NCBI GenBank assembly: GCA_011050175.1
Contig: DRGF01000044.1
Span: forward strand, 1 to 6,593
Source of the DNA: Thermococcus sp.
GTDB lineage: Archaea; Methanobacteriota_B; Thermococci; Thermococcales; Thermococcaceae
Direction: 5' to 3'
DNA: 6,593 nt
Below the pieces are notes generated by a model, which saw only the letters and a list, made by a program, of their open reading frames with translations, had not been told where the DNA came from and did no database searches. The position numbers and the translations under genes were made by a program. This document shows, one piece after another, positions 1 through 6,114 of this stretch. The first letter of the stretch is position 1. Each line of letters begins with the position of its first letter.

Positions 1-1998
1 AGTGCGCTCGCTGCAGTGATGCTCTATGGGGAGAGGGTCGGCCTCAACTACTCCGATAGGAAGCACCGCTTTGGAACCGTGGTGGCTATAGCGGTCCTTG
101 GGTTCCTGGCCTTCTACGCGTACTTTGGCAGGGAGCTCTTCAACTTCCTCGGCGGCGCTACCCAGTCAAACCCGCTCTACCAGACCGTTGCCGAGCTCGC
201 AAGGACCGAGTGGAAGACAATAGCCGGATACTACAGCGTCAGAACAAAAGATGGCCTCGTGTTCCTGCTCTCACTCGCCGGTTTCATCATAGTGCTCGCA
301 AGATTCATCAGAAAGCTCCTCAATGGCGACCTCACGGGTTACAAAGAGGTCTTTCTCGTCAGCTACTACATTGGATCGGTTTACCTGCTCCTAATGGCGG
401 TCAGGTTCGTGTTCCAGGCTTCAGGAGCCATACTCCTCCTGACGGGCGTTGCGATTGGAGAGGCCTTCATCTTTGTTGAGAACATGAAAGACAGCGCCAG
501 CACCAAGGCTCTCTACGCGGTGCTCCTCATCCTCCTGTTCATGCCCGTTCCAGTTATAGGCGCCCAACATACGAACACCATAGCCAAAGCTTATGCGAAG
601 AGCCAGGGCTCTGTTCCACCCGAGTGGGTGAACACTCTCACCTGGCTCAGGGAGAACAGCCACCCGCTTGACAGCGCCACCAGCTGGTGGGACTACGGGT
701 ACTGGATCGAGTCGAGCCTGCTCAGCCACAGGCGCTCGGCCACCGACGGCGGCCACGCCTACGACAGGCGCTACATCGTGGCAGACTTCTTCGCCCACTC
801 CGGAGACGAAAGCGAGCAGGACTTCGAGGCCTGGGAGCTGAACTACATGATAGCATGGCAGCAGGACATCTACAAGTTCAACGCCATAAGCTACCTCGGC
901 GGTGCTATCAACCACTACGAGCAGACGCACGTCCCGATGTTCCAGGTCATCTCAACACAGCAGATTCAGTACGCCAACGAAAGCGGCAGGCTTGCAGTCT
1001 ACATAGCATCAGGAAACAATGTGTACCAGCCAATAGCAACCATTGACCTCACAACGGGGCAGGTAATAGGCGGCAGGGGGGACATACCCTACGTCCTCTA
1101 CATCTTCGGCAACTATGGACTGCTGGCGTACCAGAAGATAGCCTTCAGCAACTTTGTTAGGCTGGCGTTCCAGATTCCGTACTCCATCGAGCCGTGGGAC
1201 GCCCAGAAGCTGTTCGCTAACTTCAAGCCGGCATACAGCAACGGAGGAGTTTCAACCTACGAGTTCAGGCCCTTCGCAGTGTACAGGATAGACAAGTACG
1301 AGAACGGCACCTGGAAGACCTTCTACAGCACCCTCAGCGGTGGAGAACTTCCAATGGGAGAACAGAAGCTCAGGCTCTGGATATCCGCCTTTGGAAGGGA
1401 CGTCAAGGACGCAAAGCTCGTCTTCGAGGCATACAACGGTACTGAGCTGGTAGCAAAAGAGGTTGTCGCTGAGGGCCTCAGCATAGACCACCTCAACGAA
1501 ACCCCAATTGAGGTAACCCTCACCATACCCAGCGCCACCAGCTACCGCTTTGTCCTGGTTCAGGACGGCCCGGTGGGAGTGCTCAACGGAGCACCAAAGG
1601 TCGATGGGAAGGTCGCCAACCCAACGTACATCCTCGGCGAGGGACAGAGCGGCCAGCTCGAGCTCAAAGCCGCGTTCAGAAAGGACTACGACAATGTAAA
1701 GCTCACACTCAGGGCGAGCATAGTCTACTACATCGCCCCCAACGGCAAGGACATAGAAAAGGACGACTTCTACCTCGAGCCCCACCAGGACATCATAACC
1801 TACGTCCCGGTCAAGGAGCTGAGCGTTAAGGAGGGCGACAACACGATAGTCGCCCAGGCCAGCATGCCCGAAAACGTCTTTGAGAACTACATCCAGGAGC
1901 TCTACAAGAAGTACGGCGAGGACAAGGTCGTCATAGTGAGGAAGAGGGTAGAGCCGGTGTTCATTGCAAAGAAGGAGTACGTGATCTGGGAGGGTTAA
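1..1998 (+). CDS. aglB: Oligosaccharyltransferase AglB/STT3, C-terminal part (5'-truncated by window edge)
   Basis: This membrane enzyme moves an oligosaccharide from a dolichol carrier onto Asn of N-X-S/T sequons on the outer face of the cytoplasmic membrane. The frame is open from base 1, so the N-terminus is missing; about 665 residues remain of a protein that in Thermococcales usually has about 950-970. The GTG/ATG at 16-21 is internal. The first 190 residues hold about five membrane segments, matching the last ones of a 13-helix STT3 core. TVAE (184-195) fits the TIXE motif of external loop 5, whose Glu contacts the acceptor. The signature WWDYG is at 685-699 and the DK motif DIYKFNAI (pattern DxxKxxxI) at 865-888; both form the sequon-binding pocket. 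The rest is the beta-rich extracytoplasmic domain. Family identity is very secure. Whether this is the long or short AglB paralogue cannot be decided from the fragment. Confidence 0.95.
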   Translation, partial: SALAAVMLYGERVGLNYSDRKHRFGTVVAIAVLGFLAFYAYFGRELFNFLGGATQSNPLYQTVAELARTEWKTIAGYYSVRTKDGLVFLLSLAGFIIVLARFIRKLLNGDLTGYKEVFLVSYYIGSVYLLLMAVRFVFQASGAILLLTGVAIGEAFIFVENMKDSASTKALYAVLLILLFMPVPVIGAQHTNTIAKAYAKSQGSVPPEWVNTLTWLRENSHPLDSATSWWDYGYWIESSLLSHRRSATDGGHAYDRRYIVADFFAHSGDESEQDFEAWELNYMIAWQQDIYKFNAISYLGGAINHYEQTHVPMFQVISTQQIQYANESGRLAVYIASGNNVYQPIATIDLTTGQVIGGRGDIPYVLYIFGNYGLLAYQKIAFSNFVRLAFQIPYSIEPWDAQKLFANFKPAYSNGGVSTYEFRPFAVYRIDKYENGTWKTFYSTLSGGELPMGEQKLRLWISAFGRDVKDAKLVFEAYNGTELVAKEVVAEGLSIDHLNETPIEVTLTIPSATSYRFVLVQDGPVGVLNGAPKVDGKVANPTYILGEGQSGQLELKAAFRKDYDNVKLTLRASIVYYIAPNGKDIEKDDFYLEPHQDIITYVPVKELSVKEGDNTIVAQASMPENVFENYIQELYKKYGEDKVVIVRKRVEPVFIAKKEYVIWEG

Positions 1999-2399
1999 TC
2001 CCTCACTATTTTTATGTCTTCCAGCTTTTTTAGCCCCTCTTTTTCCGCCGTTTTGACCACACCGGGAACGAACTCCTCGGGGGGCTTAAGGAGGATCGCC
2101 TCCACGCTCTCGAAGCCGAGCCTCTTCAGGGCAAAAGCCCTGTGGTGGCCATCTATGATGTAGTACCTCCCCCCATAAGGGATCGCTATTATCGGGGCAT
2201 CGTACCCGTGCTTTATCTCCTGGAGGACCACGAGGAGCTTGCCCTCGCTCAGCTCCGCCTGGGTGGGGACAACGTCGTCCAGGGGGATAAAGGCCCTCTC
2301 AAGTTCAAATTCAATGCAATAGATTGTCTTGTACTCTCGCCTTATCCGCTCCGCGCGTTTGAACGCCTCTTCCCTGGTGATGAGGCTTATCTCGCTCAA
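1995..2399 (-). CDS. Small stand-alone ParB/sulfiredoxin-fold protein (function unknown)
   Basis: The product has 134 residues. After a basic, helical N-terminus (1-25) comes a ParB-N-like core: a beta strand with FIPLDD (37-42), a Pro-containing turn (45-50), a helix, a strand PIIAIP (69-74), and the hallmark IIDGHHR (81-87) followed by AFALKRLGF. In this fold the GHHR/GxxR motif binds nucleotide phosphates (CTP in ParB, ATP in sulfiredoxin, ADP in the Thermococcus serine kinase SerK). It lacks the helix-turn-helix and dimerisation domains of true ParB, and at 134 residues is much shorter than SerK (about 240), so chromosome partitioning is not supported. The start is TTG (2397-2399), with no internal Met as an alternative; GGGGAGTGAAGGA just upstream is a good ribosome-binding site. 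It overlaps the methyltransferase stop by four bases (TTGA), suggesting coupled translation. Its stop shares TTAA with the aglB stop. Confidence 0.8.
   Translation of the reverse strand: MSEISLITREEAFKRAERIRREYKTIYCIEFELERAFIPLDDVVPTQAELSEGKLLVVLQEIKHGYDAPIIAIPYGGRYYIIDGHHRAFALKRLGFESVEAILLKPPEEFVPGVVKTAEKEGLKKLEDIKIVRD
2009..2044 (+). terminator. Clustered T-tracts downstream of aglB
   Basis: Three pure T runs (TTTTT at 2009-2013, TTTTTT at 2026-2031, TTTTT at 2040-2044) lie within 50 bases after the aglB stop on the coding strand. Archaeal RNA polymerase terminates at such U-rich tracts without needing a hairpin, so these are likely aglB terminators. They are inside the 3' end of the opposing ParB-like gene, where they encode part of its Lys-rich tail. 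The placement is seen; the function is inferred. Confidence 0.5.
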
Positions 2400-3067
2400 T
2401 CCTTCACTCCCCTAACGGCGATAAACGCGGCCAGGTCTCTGCATCGTTTGTAGCATTTTCTATCCACTTTTTCTGCGAAGCCAAGGAAGGGCCAGAACGA
2501 GGGGAAGAATATCACCCCTGCGCTCTCCACTTCTGTGAAGCCCGCGCTCTTAAGGAGCATTTCAAGCTCGCCGGGAGTGTAAAAGCGGGCGTAACGGTAG
2601 GCTGTCTCGACGAAGAGGCTCTTCAGGCGTTTGAAGAAAAACCATGAGCTTCTCCCGTTCATGGTCCCAATGAGAACTTCTCCCCCCGGCTTAAGGACGC
2701 GATGTATCTCGGCGATTACATTCTCCGGCTCGTGGATGAACTCAAACATCGTGACGCTCAGCACGAGGTCAAAGCTTTCATCCGGAAATGGGAGCGAGTA
2801 TGCATCGCCCTTAATGCAGTTCAGCCCCTTTGAGCGCGCTATTTTCAGCATCTCCTCGCTGGCGTCGAGGCCGATGACATCAAAACCGCGCTTTTTGAGT
2901 TCAAGGGTGTAGTTTCCTGTGCCGCAGCCCAGATCCAGGGCCTTACCAGATTTTGTGTGGAGCATGGAGAATACCAGCCACTTCTCAGTCCTGTCCACGT
3001 ACCGGCCCGTCCTCGTCCGGTACCAGTCGTCGTAGCGGTTTGCTATTTTGTTGAAGTACTCGGCCAT
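2396..3067 (-). CDS. Class I SAM-dependent methyltransferase (UbiE/Methyltransf_11 type), substrate unknown
   Basis: The 223-residue protein has a complete Rossmann-like methyltransferase core. Motif I ALDLGCGTG is at residues 43-51 (SAM methionine/carboxylate loop), the acidic ribose-binding residue is in GLDAS (66-70), GDAYSLPF with SFDLVLS (87-104) forms motif II, and VLKPGG (124-129) is the post-II turn. The N-terminal NKIANRYDDWY is the usual lid/entry helix of UbiE-like small-molecule methyltransferases. The C-terminal segment (about 185-210) is hydrophobic and aromatic, with two Cys (205, 209), and may shape the substrate pocket. The ATG at 3067 has AGGTGA about 12 bases upstream, slightly far. 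The nearby upstream ATG-ATG is in another frame. It lies 45 bases after moaD and overlaps the ParB-like gene, so an operon is likely. The family is certain; the substrate cannot be read from sequence. Confidence 0.9.
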   Translation of the reverse strand: MAEYFNKIANRYDDWYRTRTGRYVDRTEKWLVFSMLHTKSGKALDLGCGTGNYTLELKKRGFDVIGLDASEEMLKIARSKGLNCIKGDAYSLPFPDESFDLVLSVTMFEFIHEPENVIAEIHRVLKPGGEVLIGTMNGRSSWFFFKRLKSLFVETAYRYARFYTPGELEMLLKSAGFTEVESAGVIFFPSFWPFLGFAEKVDRKCYKRCRDLAAFIAVRGVKD

Positions 3068-3112
3068 TTGAACATCATCTCACCTTACAATTCGATAACG
3101 GGTTCGACGCCC

Positions 3113-3394
3113 TCAACCGCCCCCCGCGGGCGGGAAGATATGCACCTCGTCATCGTCCTTCAACTCGGTATCAAGGCCCTTGATATGAAGAACGTTGTGG
3201 CCGTTCACGAGAATCATGCCGTCTATGGGCTTGTCCGGGCCGACGCGGGGCGTTCCCAGGAGCTGCTTCTTTATCTCAGGATTATAATGCTCGGCAATGT
3301 AGTCTATGAGCTCGCGGACGGTTCTCACACCGTGAACCTCTATCTCTTTCTTTCCGATGAGCTCCCGAAAGGTCGCATAGAACTTAACCTTCAT
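3113..3394 (-). CDS. moaD: MoaD/ThiS-family ubiquitin-like sulfur carrier
   Basis: The 93-residue beta-grasp protein begins MKVKFYATFRELIG, typical of MoaD, has the central VNGHNV strand (residues 63-68) and ends in the acidic DDDEVHIFPPAGGG. The C-terminal Gly-Gly is the reactive tail: it is adenylated by an E1-like MoeB/UbaA enzyme, turned into a thiocarboxylate, and used as sulfur donor for molybdopterin (a tungsten cofactor in Thermococcales) or, as a SAMP, joined to protein lysines. The tail here has three Gly rather than two. The ATG is preceded by AGGTGGT at ideal distance. It lies 40 bases behind adk and 45 before the methyltransferase. A TATA-like AAAGTTTTTAG about 36 bases upstream could give it its own promoter. 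The family call is strong; the choice between cofactor synthesis and protein modification is open, because no moaE, moeB or other moa gene is in the window. Confidence 0.88.
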   Translation of the reverse strand: MKVKFYATFRELIGKKEIEVHGVRTVRELIDYIAEHYNPEIKKQLLGTPRVGPDKPIDGMILVNGHNVLHIKGLDTELKDDDEVHIFPPAGGG

Positions 3395-3424
3395 AAAACC
3401 ACCTAAAAATCTTGGGAGAAGAGG

Positions 3425-3437
3425 ACTAAAAACTTTA
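3425..3437 (-). promoter_or_regulatory. TATA-like box before moaD (may also act as adk terminator)
   Basis: On the - strand, TAAAGTTTTTAG begins with the adk stop codon TAA (3435-3437). The AT-rich core is centred near 3430, about 36 bases before the moaD ATG, the usual distance for a TATA box giving a short leader containing AGGTGGT. The T5 run, plus a second at about 3400-3404, could instead end adk transcripts. The position is seen; which function applies is inferred. Confidence 0.4.
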
Positions 3438-4109
3438 CTCGTTTTCTTCCCGCTTCTTTTCGCGGTTGTGTATGTAGTCGAGGAGCGGCCTTATTCTCTC
3501 CCAGACCTCGTTTATGCCGCCGTGGCCATCAACCCGGACGTAGATGCCCTGTTTCTTGTAGAACTTGATTATCGGCTCCATATTTCTGACGTAGAGGTCG
3601 TAGCGCTTCGCCACTATGTCTGGCTTATCATCTTCCCTCTGCACGAGCTGAGAACCGCACAGGTCGCATTTACCGGAGACTTTGGGGGGCCGGTACTTAA
3701 GGTGGTAAATGGCACCGCATCCGGGGCATATCCTCCTCCCGGAGATGCGCTCGACACTTTCTTCCTTGGAAAGGAATATCTCCATTGCCACGTCTATCTT
3801 TATGCCGTGGTCGTACAGGTAGTTCTCAAGCGCGAGAACCTGCTCCGCCGTTCTCGGGTAGCCGTCGATGATAAAGTTGCTCCGGTCTCGCCTTAAACGG
3901 GAGATTACAAGGGTATTGACGACGATGTCGGGAATGAGCTCCCCCTTTGCGAGGTATTTCTCCATCTCCTTTCCGAGCGCACTCCCCTTTTCAATCTCCG
4001 CCCGTATCATGTCCCCCAAAGAGATGTACGTCAGCCCATACCGCTCCGTTATCGTCCTTGAATGGGTGGACTTCCCACTCCCGGGGGGGCCGAATATCAG
4101 GATGTTCAT
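3435..4109 (-). CDS. adk: Adenylate kinase, long form with four-Cys (zinc) LID
   Basis: This cytosolic enzyme interconverts ATP + AMP and 2 ADP. I choose the ATG at 4109 (224 residues), not the GTG at 4118: the GTG lies inside the ribosome-binding site GGTGAG, which sits 4-5 bases before the ATG, and the protein then starts MNILIFGPPGSGKST, as expected. Visible are the P-loop GPPGSGKST (residues 7-15), the SLGDMIR AMP-binding segment (30-36), GYPRT (83-87), and the LID with Cys128, Cys131, Cys148 and Cys151, which fits a structural metal site stabilising the lid at high temperature. RRI (125-127) and the following lid arginines are the usual phosphate binders. The C-terminal KKREENE tail is charged. 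This is the bacterial-like long type, not the trimeric archaeal AdkA of methanogens and Sulfolobus. It leads the - strand block and diverges from the coiled-coil gene. Confidence 0.96.
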   Translation of the reverse strand: MNILIFGPPGSGKSTHSRTITERYGLTYISLGDMIRAEIEKGSALGKEMEKYLAKGELIPDIVVNTLVISRLRRDRSNFIIDGYPRTAEQVLALENYLYDHGIKIDVAMEIFLSKEESVERISGRRICPGCGAIYHLKYRPPKVSGKCDLCGSQLVQREDDKPDIVAKRYDLYVRNMEPIIKFYKKQGIYVRVDGHGGINEVWERIRPLLDYIHNREKKREENE

Positions 4110-4120
4110 TTTTCTCACCG

Positions 4121-4131
4121 TTAGTTATTTG
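4121..4131 (+). promoter_or_regulatory. Weak candidate core promoter for the coiled-coil gene
   Basis: TTAGTTATTTG is the only AT-rich stretch at the right distance, centred about 39 bases before the ATG at 4166. Its match to the archaeal TATA consensus is modest. If right, it lies within the expected start-site region of adk, so the two divergent promoters interlock. Confidence 0.3.
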
Positions 4132-4142
4132 TCTTCCGAAGG

Positions 4143-4153
4143 CTAAAATATTT
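4143..4153 (-). promoter_or_regulatory. Probable adk core promoter (TATA box)
   Basis: AAATATTTTAG on the - strand is centred about 39 bases before the adk ATG (4109). With the usual 25-27 bases from TATA to transcription start, the leader would be about 13 bases and carry the GGTGAG site. The box overlaps the predicted leader and ribosome-binding region of the divergent gene. AAATATTT is palindromic, but it is too close to the + strand ATG (4166) to be that gene's own TATA box. Confidence 0.55.
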
Positions 4154-4165
4154 GTGGTGGTGGCC

Positions 4166-4612
4166 ATGCGCCTGAGTACCGGCTTTGTAAGGGCCTCCGG
4201 CTATGCCCATAAGGTGAGGCGCGTTCTCTTTGCTCTGACACGAGGAAAGGTCGACCCGAAGGAGGTCGTCAGGGCCGCCGGCGAACTAAACCAGCACATT
4301 TTTGAAAAGCTGGGAGAACTGGGAGTCGAAAAGAGCGACGTCATACGGATAACAGTACCTTTCACTATCGAAGATGGAAAGATTGAGTGGGACTACGAAA
4401 ACCTGAAGATAGAGGTTTACAAGAAGAGCGAGGAGGAGAAGCTAGCAATGGCAATGGAGGAGATCGAGGAGCGCGAAAAAGCCCTTGAGGAACAGATAAA
4501 AGAGCTCGAAGAGCTTGCACTTCAGCTGAAGGAGACCAGCGAGAAAATACTGGAAAAACTGGAGGAGCTCAAGCAGGAACACACCTCCCTGAAGCTCAGG
4601 GCGGAGGGGTGA
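4166..4612 (+). CDS. DUF2258-like protein with C-terminal coiled coil; possible ThermoDBP-type ssDNA-binding protein
   Basis: The protein has 148 residues. Residues 1-85 form a compact, mixed domain starting MRLSTGFVRASGYAHKVRR, with several basic residues (R2, R9, K16, R18, R19, R26, K28) that could bind nucleic acid, then a beta-rich part IRITVPFTIEDGKIEWDYENL. Residues 88-143 are an almost uninterrupted Glu/Lys/Leu heptad pattern, a coiled coil for oligomerisation. From memory this matches the archaeal family DUF2258/COG4345, which I link tentatively to ThermoDBP, a single-stranded-DNA-binding protein with an N-terminal DNA-binding domain and C-terminal leucine zipper. I start at ATG 4166, preceded by GGTGGTGG; the in-frame GTGs at 4154-4162 fall inside that site, and the frame open further upstream is adk antisense. 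It diverges from adk and converges on pyk. The gene is near certain; the function is only a suggestion. Confidence 0.85.
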   Translation: MRLSTGFVRASGYAHKVRRVLFALTRGKVDPKEVVRAAGELNQHIFEKLGELGVEKSDVIRITVPFTIEDGKIEWDYENLKIEVYKKSEEEKLAMAMEEIEEREKALEEQIKELEELALQLKETSEKILEKLEELKQEHTSLKLRAEG

Positions 4613-4619
4613 GCGGGAG

Positions 4620-4628
4620 AAAAATAAA
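4620..4628 (-). terminator. T-tract terminator after pyk
   Basis: Read on the - strand this is TTTATTTTT, about 50 bases past the pyk stop (4678-4680) and just outside the 3' end of the convergent gene. It fits a U-tract terminator of the archaeal polymerase. Together with 4667-4674 it makes the 65-base gap a two-way terminator. Confidence 0.5.
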
Positions 4629-4666
4629 CGCGGGCAAGCACGTAGGATGCAGGTGGCCCCCAGCTC

Positions 4667-4674
4667 TTATTTTT
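4667..4674 (+). terminator. T-tract terminator after the coiled-coil gene
   Basis: TTATTTTT lies about 55 bases after the stop of the + strand gene, just before the pyk 3' end. It is the inverted-repeat partner of AAAAATAA at 4620-4627, so an RNA from either strand could pair the arms around a GC-rich 39-base loop. Confidence 0.5.
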
Positions 4675-4677
4675 GAA

Positions 4678-6114
4678 TTAAACGGTGAATATTCTGATGG
4701 TGTTGGTGCCCACGGTCTTTCCGATGGGGGTTCCCTTTGTCAACAGGACTGTATCGTTCTCCTTGACGAGACCGAGGCCGGTTATCAGGCGGAGTATCTC
4801 CTCCTCGCTGGTCTCCTCCACGACGAACGGATAGACACCATAGGAGAACATCAGCGTGTTGCCGACCCACTCGTCCCGTACGAAGGCAAGAACCCACTGC
4901 TTCGGCTTGAAGCGCGAGATGAGCCTCGCGGTCTCGCCCGTTCTCGTCGGGGTGAGGATGTGCTTGATGTCCATCGAGTTCAGGGCCTCGATGATGCTCC
5001 TTGCTATCGTGTCCTTTATTGTGCCTTTCCTGGGCATCCTGCCCTTCCACTCGCTCATCTTCCACTCCACTATGCGCGCGGACCAGAGGGAATCCCTGTA
5101 CGCCTCGATCGCCTTGGCTATCCTGGCCATCATTTTCACAGCCTCGACTGGATACTTACCAACTGCAGTTTCCTCCGAGAGCATCACAGCGTCCGTGCCG
5201 TCGAGGATGGCGTTGGCAACGTCGGTGACCTCGGCCCTCGTGGGGAGCTTCTCCTCTGTCATGCTCTCCAGCATCTGCGTGGCGGTGATTGCCGGTTTGC
5301 CTGCGAGGTTGGCCTTATGGATGAGCTTCTTCTGGAGAACTGGCAGCTTCTCTATGGGCATCTCCACTCCAAGGTCTCCACGCGCCACCATTATGCCATC
5401 AGCGGCATGGAGAATCTCGTCAAAGTTCCGGACGGCATCGGGCCGCTCTATCTTCGCGATGATAAACATCCTGCCGCCCTTTTCCTCAACAAAGCGCCTG
5501 ACCTTGAGAACGTCATAGGCAGAACCTACGAAGCTTATGCCTATTGCATCTATACCGTGTTCAATGGCGAACTCTATGAACCCGAGGTCGTTCTCCGTTA
5601 CCGCATCTATCGCTATCCTTGCATTCGGGACGTTTATGCCCTTGTGGGAGAAGAGAGGCCCTCCAACGAGGACTTTACATACCACGTCGGTGCCGCGAAC
5701 TTCCTCCACGCGGAGGGCGATAAAGCCATCGCTTAGATAAATGATATCACCCTTGGACACCATCTTCGGAAAGTCCTTGAACTGGACTGGGATGATGCCT
5801 TCGTTGCCGACTACGTCCCTGGTGGTAAGTGTTACCGTCTGCCACCTTCTGAGGGTTACGGAACCGCCGGCAATCTCCCCAACGCGGATTTTCACTCCAG
5901 GAAGGTCACCGAGGATCGCCACTGGGCGGTTCAGCCTCCGGGATACTTTCCTCACCAGCTCAACGGTGCGGGCGTGCTGCTCCAGGTCCCCGTGGGCGAA
6001 GTTTATACGCGCCACGCTCATTCCTGCCCTTATCATTGCCTCGATCGTTTTGCTCTTCAGGGATGCGGGTCCGATAGTGGCTACAATCTTCGTCTTATGC
6101 GCGGGAAGCTTCAT
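4678..6114 (-). CDS. pyk: Pyruvate kinase
   Basis: This cytosolic enzyme transfers phosphate from phosphoenolpyruvate to ADP, giving pyruvate and ATP, the last step of glycolysis. The 478 residues are the full length of a compact archaeal enzyme. Motifs in order: KTKIVATIGPAS (7-18), ARINFAHG (35-42), GDLPGVKIR (69-77), B domain about 80-165 ending LFSHKGINVP, the catalytic segment IIAKIERPDA (218-227; Lys221, metal ligand Glu223), VARGDLGVEMP (243-253; metal ligand Asp247), TATQMLESM (277-285; Thr279) and PTRAEVTDVANAILDGTDA (291-309), then the C-terminal domain. Lys75 stands where potassium-dependent enzymes have Glu, and Ala40 replaces the usual Ser, so independence of K+ is expected. The ATG at 6114 follows AGGTGAG by about six bases. 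The gene appears monocistronic, with its own promoter and terminator. Confidence is very high. Confidence 0.97.
   Translation of the reverse strand: MKLPAHKTKIVATIGPASLKSKTIEAMIRAGMSVARINFAHGDLEQHARTVELVRKVSRRLNRPVAILGDLPGVKIRVGEIAGGSVTLRRWQTVTLTTRDVVGNEGIIPVQFKDFPKMVSKGDIIYLSDGFIALRVEEVRGTDVVCKVLVGGPLFSHKGINVPNARIAIDAVTENDLGFIEFAIEHGIDAIGISFVGSAYDVLKVRRFVEEKGGRMFIIAKIERPDAVRNFDEILHAADGIMVARGDLGVEMPIEKLPVLQKKLIHKANLAGKPAITATQMLESMTEEKLPTRAEVTDVANAILDGTDAVMLSEETAVGKYPVEAVKMMARIAKAIEAYRDSLWSARIVEWKMSEWKGRMPRKGTIKDTIARSIIEALNSMDIKHILTPTRTGETARLISRFKPKQWVLAFVRDEWVGNTLMFSYGVYPFVVEETSEEEILRLITGLGLVKENDTVLLTKGTPIGKTVGTNTIRIFTV

Noticed and set aside
16..21. GTG/ATG at 16-21 as true start of aglB
   Set aside because: The frame is open to base 1 and the protein would lack most of the STT3 membrane core, so the start is outside the window.
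421..1785. Reverse-strand open frames inside aglB
   Set aside because: High-GC coding sequence commonly leaves such frames; they lack start signals and domains, while aglB is clearly coding.
4110..4118. GTG at 4116-4118 as adk start
   Set aside because: It overlaps the GGTGAG ribosome-binding site; the ATG at 4109 gives the normal adenylate kinase N-terminus.
3947..4165. N-terminal extension of the coiled-coil gene back into adk
   Set aside because: The extension is antisense to adk, looks non-coding, and would bypass the good ribosome-binding site before ATG 4166.
4609..5736. Long open frame of 375 codons on the + strand opposite pyk
   Set aside because: It is the antisense shadow of a complete pyruvate kinase with all motifs; the translation has no recognisable domain.
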